A stretch of DNA of 64,000 nucleotides. It comes from Gracilimonas sp034520725. Lineage in GTDB: Bacteria > Bacteroidota > Rhodothermia > Balneolales > Balneolaceae. The DNA lies in contig JAXHNH010000008.1 in assembly GCA_034520725.1 (NCBI GenBank), positions 5,673-69,672 of the forward strand, read 5' to 3'. Under the pieces are notes generated by a model that saw only the letters and a program-made list of their open reading frames with translations, was not told the DNA's origin and made no database searches. The translations under genes were made by a program, and so were the position numbers. Within the stretch, counting starts at the first letter, position 1; the number at the start of each line of letters is the position of its first letter. Below are positions 51,950 through 60,815 of the stretch, piece after piece.

Positions 51950-53190
51950 ATGAACAAAAGTATTTGGAGCTTGTTAGTGATCTTGATTGTAGCCCTGGCA
52001 GGTTATGGTATTTGGGAGATCACACAGGATGAAGATAAGATCAAGGCCTCCGTTTCCGTTGCAGAAGCAATGGGTGGAGGCAGTGATGAAGGGTATCTGA
52101 GAGCGACAGGTCCAAGGGAATTTGTGTTTCCTGATGATCATGGCCCGCATCCGGGATTTAGAACCGAGTGGTGGTATTACACCGGTAATGTATTCACTGA
52201 GGACGGACGACAGTTCGGTTACCAGTTCACCATATTCAGAAGCCAGATGACCCCGCCTGATTCCACTGCTTCAGACAAGGCTTTTAGCGAAGATTGGAAT
52301 ACCAATCAGCTGTATCTGGGGCACTTTGCCATTTCTGATGTAGAGAATGAAGATCATGTGTTTGAAGAGAGTACAGTCGTGGTGCAGCGGGTTTGGCAGG
52401 TTCTCAGGCAGAACCCCATAGAATTTGGCTGGAAGACTGGGAGATCGAACGGATCGAAACGGCGGCCGGTGATGACAAGAATTTTCCGGTAAGGATCAAA
52501 GCCGAAATGGATGACGGAACAGCCCTGGATCTTAATATTACACCGGCCAAACCACTGGTTCTGCAGGGTGAAGATGGCTACGATCCGAAGGGATCTGAGG
52601 AGGGAAATGCCTCATACTATCTGGCTTTTACCCGGATGGAAACTGAAGGGACCGTCACTAAAGACGAGGTAGTGCATGATGTGAGTGGCTACAGCTGGAT
52701 GGATCATGAGTGGAGTACCTCAGCTTTGGATGATGAGCAGGAAGGCTGGGATTGGTTCTCAATACAACTCTCCAATAATTACGAGATCATGTATTATCAG
52801 CTGAGGAACTCTGATGGATCGGTAAGTCAATTTACCAATGGATCGATCATAGATCCTGAGGGCAATAAGATCAATTTCAAGCCCGGAGACGTGACACTTG
52901 AGGTTCTTGATACCTGGAAAAGTCCACACAGCCGGGCTGAATATCCATCACAATGGAATCTTAGCATTCCGGGGAAAAAGATTGACCTGCGACTTTTAAC
53001 TATTTTTCCAGATCAGGAAATGGACGTGTCTGTAAGATATTTTGAAGGGGTTTTGAAGATCGAAGGAGAAATGGATGATGAAGTTATAACGGGCAATGGT
53101 TTTATTGAAATGACAGGTTACGGGGAGGAAAAGGTGATTCAGGTGCAAGAGTGTAAGTGCTTTTTACTTTTGCATTTCACCTTTCACTAA
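51950..53190 (+). CDS. AttH/CrtC-like lipocalin-domain protein, frameshifted
   Basis: About 410 residues. One N-terminal helix or signal (IWSLLVILIVALAGYGIWEI), then the family hallmarks FVFPDDHGPHPGFRTEWWYYTGNV and FGYQFTIFRSQMTP, the middle RVAGSQAEPHRIWLEDWEIERI, and GYSWMDHEWSTSAL with GWDWFSIQLSN. The double-lipocalin fold is shared by AttH and by carotenoid hydratase CrtC. One frame break lies near 52390. The last 15 residues come from a heptamer repeat at 53141-53187 and are probably not ancestral. With the ATPase and permease just upstream it forms an attEFGH-like export set. Confidence 0.85.
53141..53187. repeat. Inverted heptamer array at the end of the AttH-like gene
   Basis: Plus strand: AGGTGCA, AGAGTGT, AAGTGCT from 53141. 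Minus strand from 53187: GTGAAAG, GTGAAAT, GCAAAAG, TAAAAAG. The arms can pair partly. AGGTGCA is also a unit at 3354-3360. Confidence 0.6.
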
Positions 53191-53281
53191 TACCCCTATG
53201 TTAATTTTAAGAAAATACGTTGTATAGGTGATCTAAAATGGAGAACTTCAATCCCGCTAAAAAAATAAACAAACGGTAAAA

Positions 53282-53620
53282 ATGGCTGATATAAAAACTA
53301 TCACAGAGAAAGACTTTGAATTTTTAATTGAACTGGAAGAACTCATCTATGACCGTAAAAAAGAGATGCCGGACGGCTCCTACACGACTTCCATGTTCAA
53401 GAAAGGCATTGACAAGATCGCTCAAAAAGTAGGCGAAGAAGCAGTTGAAACCGTGATTGCCTCTAAGAATAAAAAAAATAAAGAGACCATTAATGAATCT
53501 GCTGACCTGATCTTCCACCTGATGCTATTATTGGCTGAAAAAGATATTCCCCTGCATAAAGTCATAAAAAAGCTTCGGAAACGACACAGTAAGGGCACAC
53601 ACAAACATATCGGGGAATAG
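53282..53620 (+). CDS. hisE: Phosphoribosyl-ATP pyrophosphatase
   Basis: 112 residues, second step of histidine synthesis: PR-ATP to PR-AMP. The MazG-like helical core is clear: YTTSMFKKGIDKIAQKVGEEAVETVIAS, with the metal-binding EExxE-type acidic residues, and ESADLIFHLMLLLAEKDI. It is a stand-alone HisE without the HisI cyclohydrolase domain found in fused HisIE. hisA and hisF lie 6-8 kb away, so the pathway genes are scattered. Confidence 0.92.
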   Translation: MADIKTITEKDFEFLIELEELIYDRKKEMPDGSYTTSMFKKGIDKIAQKVGEEAVETVIASKNKKNKETINESADLIFHLMLLLAEKDIPLHKVIKKLRKRHSKGTHKHIGE

Positions 53621-53701
53621 TTATTCGTTAATCATTATTAGTTTGATGGATTATCTCGGGATATAACACCGAATAACTATTTCACAAATAACCATTAACC
53701 A
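53617..53701. repeat. Inverted heptamer repeat after hisE
   Basis: ATAGTTATTCG at 53617-53627 pairs exactly with CGAATAACTAT at 53670-53680. On the minus strand from 53701 the 7-mers TGGTTAA, TGGTTAT, TTGTGAA, ATAGTTA, TTCGGTG follow in register. It may end hisE transcription. Confidence 0.6.
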
Positions 53702-53773
53702 CATTTTAACAGCTCCCGCCTTCTTTGTATCTTGTTTAATTAAAGTGAGACGCACCCTTATCCTATTCAATTC

Positions 53774-55578
53774 ATGAATAACATTCGAAATTTTTGCATC
53801 ATTGCCCATATTGACCATGGGAAATCAACCTTAGCAGACCGTCTTCTTCAGTTAACCGGCGCCATCAGCGAACGGGATATGAAAGAGCAGATGCTGGACG
53901 ATATGGACCTGGAGCGTGAGCGTGGTATTACTATTAAGAGTCACGCCATACGTATGGACTACAAACGTCCGAATGGCGAAGAATATATTTTCAATCTCAT
54001 TGATACCCCCGGCCACGTTGATTTTGCCTATGAAGTTTCCCGTGCCCTCAAAGCTTGTGAAGGTGCACTTTTAGTTGTAGATGCAGCACAGGGAATTGAA
54101 GCTCAAACCATTTCAAATCTGTATCAGGCCATTGAGCAAAACCTGGAGATCATTCCGGTACTGAATAAGATCGATCTTCCCGGAGCTGATCCCGAAGGTA
54201 TTGGCCAGCAGATCGTGGATCTCATTGGCTGTGACTACGAAGATATCCTGCATGTTTCCGGTAAAACCGGTGAAGGGGTGGATAAATTGCTTGAAGAAAT
54301 TGTAGAAAAAGTCCCCGGCCCAAAAGGGAAGAAGACAAACCACTGCGCGCACTTATCTTTGATTCTGTCTTCAACACCTATCGTGGTTCAATAGCCTATG
54401 TGAGGGTGATGGAAGGGGTGCTCAGGAAAGGTGATCTCTTCAAATTTATGTCAAATCTTGAAGAGTACAATGCCGAAGAGATCGGCTACCTGAAAATGAA
54501 GCAGGAGCCCACCAAAGAATTGCACGCCGGGGAAGTGGGATATGTGATTGGAAGTGTGAAATCCCTTCAGGATGTTCGTGTTGGTGATACCATCACCAAA
54601 GTAGATAACCCTGCCAAAGAACCGATTCCGGGTTATAAGGAAGTAAAGCCCATGGTATTCAGTGGGATCTTTCCAACCGATTCCGATGATTTTGAAGACC
54701 TTCGCGCTGCACTCGAAAAGCTTCAGTTGAATGATGCTTCCCTGACCTACGAACCGGAAACTTCCAAAGCACTTGGTTTTGGATTCCGTGCAGGATTCCT
54801 TGGGCTCCTACATATGGAAATTGTACAGGAACGCCTTGATCGTGAATTTGATATCGATATTATCACTACGGTACCTAACGTTCAGTATGAAGTGGAACTG
54901 GTAGAGAAAAACAAGAGAATTGAGGTAGATAATCCAAGCCAGATGCCCGGCACCGGTGAGATCGAGGCTATTTACGAGCCCTATATCAAAGCGAGTATCA
55001 TTACTCCGGCCGACTATATTGGTCCGGTCATGAAATTATGCCAGGAAAGACGCGGTATTTATGTAAATCAGTTATTCATGCAAAATAATCGTGTCGAAAT
55101 TACGTATGAACTACCAATGGCTGAAGTAGTTTTTGATTTTTATGACCGACTTAAATCCGGAACGCGCGGGTATGCTTCTTTGGATTATGAATTTATTGAA
55201 TACCGAAAAGGTGATCTCGTTCGTTTAGATATATTGTTGAATGGTGATCAGGTTGATGCACTTTCAAGTATCACCCACCGAGACAAGGCCTATTACCTTG
55301 GAAGGAAAGTTTGTGCAAAATTAAAGGAACTTATTCCTCAGCAGCAGTTTGAAGTAGCAGTGCAGGCATCTATCGGAAACCGGATCATTGCCCGCGATAC
55401 CGTACGTGCCATGCGCAAAGACGTGACTGCCAAATGTTATGGTGGAGATATTTCTCGAAAAAGAAAACTTTTAGAGAAACAAAAGGAAGGAAAAAAACGA
55501 ATGAAGCAGGTAGGAACCGTGGAAATTCCACAGGAGGCATTCCTTGCTGTACTATCTATGGACGAAGACGACAGGTAA
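53774..55578 (+). CDS. lepA: Elongation factor 4 (LepA), frameshifted
   Basis: About 600 residues, the back-translocating ribosomal GTPase. G1 is AHIDHGKSTLADRLL, followed by EQMLDDMDLERERGITIKSH, DTPGHVDF (G3) and NKIDLPGAD (G4). The frame breaks near 54330: the text after VEKVPGPKG continues correctly in another frame as EEDKPLRALIFDSVFNTYRGSIAYVRV. The rest (54400-55578) is intact, with GFRAGFLGLLHMEIVQERLDREFD, the LepA C-terminal domain and KRKLLEKQKEGKKRMKQVG. One indel in such a conserved gene is probably a sequence error. Confidence 0.95.
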
Positions 55579-55584
55579 ATAACT

Positions 55585-56169
55585 ATGCAAAATTTAATGA
55601 AACGCGTATTGTTCTTTTTCATCATGATGGTCATGATCTCAACTGCTGCTCAGGCACAGTTTGAGGAACCGATGATCAAAAAGGTGAGCAACGAAGACAG
55701 AGCCAAATTCCAGCAGCAATTTTCTGACATCAAATGGACGGGACAGGGATTCAATTTTAATCAATTGGATCGAATGCCCGCTATTGAGATCCGTGCAGTA
55801 CTTCAAAGTGCTTATGGTGACCCAACGCAAACTGTTGAAGACATCATCGAAAAAGACGGGTATTTGAGGGATGGAAAATCCATTCAGTTTGAATATTGGT
55901 TTATCATTGACGGGTATATACCAATGATGGTCTTAGATCTTGAGGGGCCGTTTGATGATGGATTGGTCTATGTAGGTGCGAGCCGATATGTGGATCTAAT
56001 GCCTCAGGTCAAACGTACGCTTACTAAAGAACTGAGGGATGCCTCGCCAAAAGAATACGTAGATTATTTTTATTCGCCGGAAAGAAGCCAATGGTATAAA
56101 GTATCCTACGTGGCAGGTGAATACAGGAAGGAAGAGATCAAGAAACCTTCACACATTAATACAAAATAA
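55585..56169 (+). CDS. Exported protein of unknown function
   Basis: 194 residues, complete. Signal peptide MQNLMKRVLFFFIMMVMISTAAQA with cleavage after AQA, so periplasmic or outer-membrane linked. The mature part has no motif I recognise; it is a mix of short strands and helices (MPAIEIRAVLQSAYGDPTQTVEDI, FEYWFIIDGYIPMMVLDLEGPFDDGLVYVGASRYVD). It sits six bases after lepA and eight before lepB, so it is made together with signal peptidase, and may be one of its substrates or simply an operon passenger. Confidence 0.75.
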   Translation: MQNLMKRVLFFFIMMVMISTAAQAQFEEPMIKKVSNEDRAKFQQQFSDIKWTGQGFNFNQLDRMPAIEIRAVLQSAYGDPTQTVEDIIEKDGYLRDGKSIQFEYWFIIDGYIPMMVLDLEGPFDDGLVYVGASRYVDLMPQVKRTLTKELRDASPKEYVDYFYSPERSQWYKVSYVAGEYRKEEIKKPSHINTK

Positions 56170-56177
56170 AGCAGAAT

Positions 56178-57281
56178 TTGAAAGACGATAAGACTCCTGA
56201 AGGTCAGGATAAAAGCTCATACTGGCAGAAAAAGAAGGCGAAGGTAGAAGAGGAAAATAAGAAGGCAAAATCATGGCTGAGGGAATGGCTGGATGCGATC
56301 TTATTTGCATTTATTGCCGCAGCTATTTTGCGAGCCTTTTTGTTTGGTTCCTATAAAATTCCAACCCCGTCCATGGAAAAGACCTTAATGACGGGTGATC
56401 TGCTCATTGTTTCAAACATCACCTATGGTCCCAGAACTCCAATGGCACTTTGTATCCCCTTTATTCAGGGTGCCTGTGTACCGGGAGTTAAACTGCCTTG
56501 GACCCGCCTGCCCGGTTTCAGGGATGTAGAGCGAAACGATATCTTTGTTTTCAATGTGCCATGGGAAGTAAAACCAGTTTCACAAAAGACAAACTATATA
56601 AAACGAGCAGTGGCTCTACCGGGAGATACGATGTCTATCAGGGACAAAGAGTTGTTCATTAACGGTGAACCTGAGGTAGAGCATGAAGGGCTGCAAAAGC
56701 ACTATGTGCTTAGGATGGATAACCGTATTCGACTAAGCAGTGCCAAGATGGAGTCTGTAGGTGGCGAGCTGATCGGCTATGATAATAACAATACCTACAT
56801 TGTAAATATGACTGATGAGGTTGCTGAACAGGTCAGTGGCTGGGCTGAGGTAGACACCACATATTTAAATGTATCCCCCGAAAATTCCGTTGACAGAAAT
56901 TACGTTCAGAGTATGGGTGAATTCTCAAAAGCATTTAATAACCCGGATCAAATGAGAGAGATCGTTGTTCCATTTGAAGGTCAGGAGATCGAACTGAACG
57001 ATGACAACTGGTTTATATACAAAGATATTATTGAGCGTTACGAGCGTAATGACTTAAGAAGAGAAGGGGATAAAATATTCATAAACGGAGAGGAAACTAA
57101 CACTTACACCATTCAGCAGAATTACTACTTTGGTATGGGAGATAACCGTGATAACAGTATGGATTCCAGATTTTGGGGATTTGTACCTCAAGACCACCTG
57201 ATCGGTAAGGCGACTATTGTTTGGTTCTCCATCCGAGATTGGGTGCCAAAATTTGACCGAGTCTTTACGCTGATTGATTAG
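56178..57281 (+). CDS. lepB: Signal peptidase I
   Basis: 367 residues. Starts at TTG 56178 and opens with a charged 30-residue cytoplasmic segment. One membrane helix (AILFAFIAAAILRAFLFGSYKI) leads to the nucleophile in PTPSMEKTLMTGD and the general base Lys in YIKRAVALPGD. The last box GDNRDNSMDSRFWGFVP is near residue 325. Between the Lys box and this box lies a longer insert (about residues 165-310) than in E. coli, common in Bacteroidota. Cleaves signal peptides at the outer face of the inner membrane. Confidence 0.94.
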   Translation: MKDDKTPEGQDKSSYWQKKKAKVEEENKKAKSWLREWLDAILFAFIAAAILRAFLFGSYKIPTPSMEKTLMTGDLLIVSNITYGPRTPMALCIPFIQGACVPGVKLPWTRLPGFRDVERNDIFVFNVPWEVKPVSQKTNYIKRAVALPGDTMSIRDKELFINGEPEVEHEGLQKHYVLRMDNRIRLSSAKMESVGGELIGYDNNNTYIVNMTDEVAEQVSGWAEVDTTYLNVSPENSVDRNYVQSMGEFSKAFNNPDQMREIVVPFEGQEIELNDDNWFIYKDIIERYERNDLRREGDKIFINGEETNTYTIQQNYYFGMGDNRDNSMDSRFWGFVPQDHLIGKATIVWFSIRDWVPKFDRVFTLID

Positions 57282-57289
57282 GAAGTGGT

Positions 57290-57350
57290 CAGGTCTCAGA
57301 ATTCAGGATTCGGAACTGATCAACTCCTGAGTTCCGAGTCCTATTTTTTT
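57290..57350 (+). terminator. Heptamer-built terminator of lepB
   Basis: Plus-strand 7-mers CAGGTCT, CAGAATT, CAGGATT, CGGAACT at 57290-57317 face minus-strand 7-mers AGGACTC, GGAACTC, AGGAGTT at 57322-57342. The stem AGGATTCGGAACT/AGTTCCGAGTCCT is followed by seven T, a strong intrinsic terminator. Confidence 0.75.
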
Positions 57351-57448
57351 CAATTCGACTGTCGCAAGCGTTTCGCTTGTGACGAGTTGATTGGAATTAA
57401 AACTTTCCTTTGGTCCAAGCGGACACTTAAATCAGGCGCGAAATAAAC

Positions 57449-57483
57449 AACTCCTGAGTTCAGAATTCTGAGTCCTGAATCCT
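57449..57483 (-). repeat. Heptamer array on the rlmN side
   Basis: Five exact-register 7-mers on the minus strand: AGGATTC, AGGACTC, AGAATTC, TGAACTC, AGGAGTT. It ends one base before the rlmN stop and is inverted relative to the array at 57290. Between the two lies a REP-like hairpin (GTCGCAAGCG/CGCTTGTGAC at 57360-57382). Confidence 0.75.
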
Positions 57484-58596
57484 CTAATTCTTCGCCATAG
57501 TCTTTCCCTTGGGAGCGCCTTCCCGAATAGCTAGCTGACCACAACCGGCATCAATATCATCACCGCGACTTCGCCGAACAGTAGCTCTTACATCATTCTT
57601 GATGAGTTCCCGCATAAAGTCATCCAGTCGTTCTTCACGAGCCCGTTTCAGCTCCACACCGGCTACGTTGTTATACATGATGATGTTAACCTTGCTAGGT
57701 ACCCATTTAACGATCTTAGCCAGGTCTCGCGCATCCTGAGGACTGTCGTTGAAATTATCAAATAGCAGGTATTCGTAAGTAACCGGCTTATCGGTCGCTC
57801 TGTGGTAGTATTTCACAGCTTCCTCCAAACTTTCCAGATTCATGGAGCTGTTGATAGGCATGATCTCGTCACGTTTTACATCAGTAGGGGCGTGAAGTGA
57901 GATCGCAAGGTTGAATTCTTCCTGATCATCGGCCAGTTTCTTGATCTGTTTGGTAAGCCCAACCGTTGACACTGTAACTCGTTTTGGTGAAAGCTCAATA
58001 CTCAACGGGTCAGAAATGATATGCGCTGAATTTACAATGGCCTTATAATTATGAAGGGGTTCACCCATCCCCATGTAAACAACGTTGGTGATCTTCTTGC
58101 CATACTTTTCTTCGGCCAGATCGTTAATGTACTGAACCTGATCCACGATCTCGCCGTGTGTCAGATTTCGGAATAAACCCATTTTACCGGTGGCACAAAA
58201 GGCACATCCGAAAACACAGCCAACCTGAGAGGATACACAAACGGTCAAACGACGTGCCGCACCATCCGCAAAGAAATCAGGTATGAGCACAGCTTCCACC
58301 TTGTAGTCTTTTCCTTCATCGGTAAGCTGAAACAAGAATTTGATGGTGCTATCCTTTGATTCCTGCTGTTGTACAGGCTTGATCCGGTTAACGGTGGCGA
58401 TCTCACGTAATTTATCCCTGAGATCTTTGGAAAGGTTGGTCATATCCTCAAAATCAGAGACTCCTTTTTGGTATAACCATTGGAAGATCTGATCGGAGCG
58501 AAAGCTTTGCAGTCCAAGTTCTGAACAAAAGTGACTCAGTTCGTCTTTGGTAAGGGCTTTTAGGTCGGTTTTTTTGGTAGTGTCAGTAATAGTCAT
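57484..58596 (-). CDS. rlmN: Dual-specificity 23S/tRNA adenine-C2 methyltransferase
   Basis: About 370 residues from ATG 58596, preferred over the upstream TTG at 58677, which overlaps the next gene. A radical-SAM enzyme methylating A2503 of 23S rRNA and A37 of some tRNAs. The iron-sulfur motif CVFGCAFCATGKMG is near residue 125, VYMGMGEPLHNYKA binds SAM, and the catalytic cysteine pair includes the late GDDIDAGCGQLA. N-terminal helical domain fits the family. Convergent with lepB. Confidence 0.94.
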   Translation of the reverse strand: MTITDTTKKTDLKALTKDELSHFCSELGLQSFRSDQIFQWLYQKGVSDFEDMTNLSKDLRDKLREIATVNRIKPVQQQESKDSTIKFLFQLTDEGKDYKVEAVLIPDFFADGAARRLTVCVSSQVGCVFGCAFCATGKMGLFRNLTHGEIVDQVQYINDLAEEKYGKKITNVVYMGMGEPLHNYKAIVNSAHIISDPLSIELSPKRVTVSTVGLTKQIKKLADDQEEFNLAISLHAPTDVKRDEIMPINSSMNLESLEEAVKYYHRATDKPVTYEYLLFDNFNDSPQDARDLAKIVKWVPSKVNIIMYNNVAGVELKRAREERLDDFMRELIKNDVRATVRRSRGDDIDAGCGQLAIREGAPKGKTMAKN

Positions 58597-58673
58597 AGAC
58601 TCAAAAGATACAGATAAATCCCCCGAACTTCGACCTGCGCAAGTATTGGATTTACTGTCTGATTGATCTCCGA

Positions 58674-59177
58674 TCAATTTCTGCTATTGCGCCTCTTTCT
58701 ATCGTCATCCTGTTGAGCATGCTTTTGCATAAACTCTTTGAACCGTTCTGCCTGTTCATCATTCAGGATTTCGCGGATGTCTTGCATGTGTATGTAGAGA
58801 GATTCTTCTATCTCAGCATAGCCCTGGGTTAGAACGTTTACGAGAGAGTCACGCATTTCAGGATCATGAGAGTCGTTCATGAGAATGTAGTTCAGATAAG
58901 AACGCCGGGTTTCATCAAGTTCATTTTTAACAGCTCGAATCTCTCCAAAATGTTCGCGTCTCAAAGCAGTGACCTGCTCAGATTGTTCATCAGTCAATCC
59001 TAATTCCTTTTTCATGAACTGCTGAGAGCTGTTTCTGTCACGGTCGTCATCACGATATTTGTGCCAATCGCTGCCATCATTATGATCCATCCATACAGAG
59101 AGTAGTATGATGGCATTTAACAGCACCATGACAATCAATCCCGACAGCGCCCATTTATATTTTTTTGATGTTTCCAT
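58674..59177 (-). CDS. Spy/CpxP-like periplasmic protein
   Basis: About 167 residues from ATG 59177, one base after the upstream stop (a TTG at 59192 is possible). One N-terminal helix (WALSGLIVMVLLNAIILLSVW) anchors or exports it. The body is an all-helical Spy/CpxP-like fold with two LTDEQSEQVTALRREH / LNDEQAERFKEFMQKH-type motifs. Such proteins act as envelope chaperones or heavy-metal sensors. It is the third gene of the ECF-sigma operon and likely tied to its stress response. Confidence 0.82.
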   Translation of the reverse strand: METSKKYKWALSGLIVMVLLNAIILLSVWMDHNDGSDWHKYRDDDRDRNSSQQFMKKELGLTDEQSEQVTALRREHFGEIRAVKNELDETRRSYLNYILMNDSHDPEMRDSLVNVLTQGYAEIEESLYIHMQDIREILNDEQAERFKEFMQKHAQQDDDRKRRNSRN

Positions 59178-59178
59178 G

Positions 59179-59535
59179 TTATTCTTGCTCAAGATTATCG
59201 TAATACCCTAAATCCAGCACCTGATAACTGGCGGTAAATTCCTCAGCCCAGTTTTCTGTAGTGGCTTCAGCTTCAGCGGTGTCAGTAGTTACCGGTTGGA
59301 ATTGAATGAGGGAGATCAGATTCAGCGATACCATGATCAACACTGCTGCAACGGCAAGTTTAAAGCCGAACTCGGTTTTACCGGATAGTTGGTAGCCTTT
59401 TTCCTTCCTGTTTTCAAGCTTAGCTGTCAGGCGGCTGTAGAAGAACGCATCGGTCTTTGCAGGCTCGATGTTATCCAACGACCTTAGTGTTTTATCCACT
59501 TCCTCATGTATGTTCTTTCGCTTTTTCATGATCAA
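59179..59535 (-). CDS. Single-pass membrane protein, probable anti-sigma factor
   Basis: 118 residues. A cytoplasmic helical start (EEVDKTLRSLDNIEPAKTDAFFYSRLTAKLENRK), one membrane helix (FKLAVAAVLIMVSLNLISLI) and a short outer tail. It has no clear anti-sigma zinc-finger motif. Its place directly after the ECF sigma gene with a four-base ATGA overlap suggests it holds the sigma factor at the membrane; this is inference from position. Confidence 0.7.
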   Translation of the reverse strand: MIMKKRKNIHEEVDKTLRSLDNIEPAKTDAFFYSRLTAKLENRKEKGYQLSGKTEFGFKLAVAAVLIMVSLNLISLIQFQPVTTDTAEAEATTENWAEEFTASYQVLDLGYYDNLEQE

Positions 59536-60161
59536 TCTATTTCATTTTGTTGGTAATAGGAGTGAAGTTGTTTCTTCAGGTTTTCCTTGGCCCGGTGAAT
59601 CAAGGATTCGACTGCGGGCAAGCTGCTTTCCATAACATCAGCCACTTCCTGATAACTCAGGCCTTCCACTTTTTGAAGGGTGAAGGCTACCTTTTGCTTT
59701 TCAGTCAGTTTGTCAATTTCATTAAATAGGACCTTAGCCCGTTCTTTGTTTTCAAGTTCTATACCGGGATGCATAAACTCCGTTTCATCCACGTTATCAT
59801 CCGGTTCGTTGAACATGGTATTTAAAGCCTGGAAAAATCCGGATCGCTTTTTTCGTTTTCGATACCGTATTAGCTCCAACGACTTTGTAACGGCTATACG
59901 GTAGACCCACGTAGACAGAGACGCATCCTCCCTGAAATCACTGATTGAATCAAACACTTCAATAAATACTTCCTGTGAAACATCTTCAGCATCTTGAGGA
60001 TTTCGTAAAAATCCCATGCATGTGTTATAAACCCGATCTTTGTGATCGTTCACCAACTTCCGAAAAGCGGATTCACTTCCCTGAATGAGCTGTTCTATAA
60101 AAGCCGATTCTTCGATTCTTTCAGTGACTTTATAAGTTGCGCTTAATTTTGTTACTGGCAT
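59532..60161 (-). CDS. ECF-family RNA polymerase sigma factor
   Basis: 209 residues. Region 2 spans about residues 30-95 (FRKLVNDHKDRVYNTCMGFLRNPQDAEDVSQEVFIEVFDSISDF), binding the -10 element, and region 4 spans 145-200 (LTEKQKVAFTLQKVEGLSYQEVADVMESSLPAVESLIHRAKENLKKQL). Overlaps the putative anti-sigma gene. The Spy-like genes on both sides make envelope stress the likely signal. Confidence 0.92.
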   Translation of the reverse strand: MPVTKLSATYKVTERIEESAFIEQLIQGSESAFRKLVNDHKDRVYNTCMGFLRNPQDAEDVSQEVFIEVFDSISDFREDASLSTWVYRIAVTKSLELIRYRKRKKRSGFFQALNTMFNEPDDNVDETEFMHPGIELENKERAKVLFNEIDKLTEKQKVAFTLQKVEGLSYQEVADVMESSLPAVESLIHRAKENLKKQLHSYYQQNEID

Positions 60162-60224
60162 TATAAGAACCGGATAACATTAATGAAATGCAGGAAGGTA
60201 ATTCCCTGCATCTCGGATAAATGA

Positions 60225-60740
60225 TCAGAATGATCGCCCTTTTCTGTTTTTGGGACTCATTCGCGAGCCTTGTTGTTTTGATCCGCGTAACTGGGTCATG
60301 GTATCAAATTTAATCTGCTGTTCTTCAGTTAAAACTTCTCGCACTTGCTGTTGGCGCGCAGTTCTCATGGTCATCATAGCGGTTCTGAGTTCTCCGATCT
60401 CTTCAATAAGTGCATTTACTGCGGCTTCATCATAGTCATCAGACATTCTGAGTGTACGCAGTTGTGCATTTTTTTCCTGCATGTTATTTCTGAGCGGGAT
60501 CATTCCTTTTTGGCCATTCAGGTGGATCTCTTCAACCTTTGCTGTTTGTTCGTCAGTTAGATTCAACTGAGTCATCATGCGCTGCATATTTTGGCCTTGT
60601 CTGTCAGCGCGATTCATCATTTGTCCCTGGCAATCACCTTTAGCCTTGTTCTGCATTTTGTTTCGCTGCTGGGCTGAAACGTCAACAGTCAGAGCAACCA
60701 GTAAAGCTGATAAAACGGATATTTTGATAATGTTTTTCAT
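60225..60740 (-). CDS. Spy/CpxP-like periplasmic protein
   Basis: 171 residues with a signal peptide ending VSAQQ. The mature part is helical and rich in Gln, Met and Arg, with LTDEQTAKVEEIHLNGQKGM and VLTEEQQIKFDTMTQ, the paired motifs of the Spy family. It lies upstream of the sigma gene on the same strand, 63 bases away, so it may be the first gene of, or a target of, the same regulon. Confidence 0.85.
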   Translation of the reverse strand: MKNIIKISVLSALLVALTVDVSAQQRNKMQNKAKGDCQGQMMNRADRQGQNMQRMMTQLNLTDEQTAKVEEIHLNGQKGMIPLRNNMQEKNAQLRTLRMSDDYDEAAVNALIEEIGELRTAMMTMRTARQQQVREVLTEEQQIKFDTMTQLRGSKQQGSRMSPKNRKGRSF

Positions 60741-60815
60741 GGATGTATTCCCTATCTAATTTGTGTTCATTTAATTAGATGCCGGAAGTGAAATAAACCT
60801 TCGGTCCAAAAAATT

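Noticed and set aside
54330..54400. Programmed frameshifting in lepA
   Set aside because: No slippery heptamer with a downstream structure was recognised, LepA is not known to use it, and similar indels are all over the window.
57290..57483. A CRISPR-like array
   Set aside because: Units are seven bases, degenerate, without spacers, and no cas gene is in the window.
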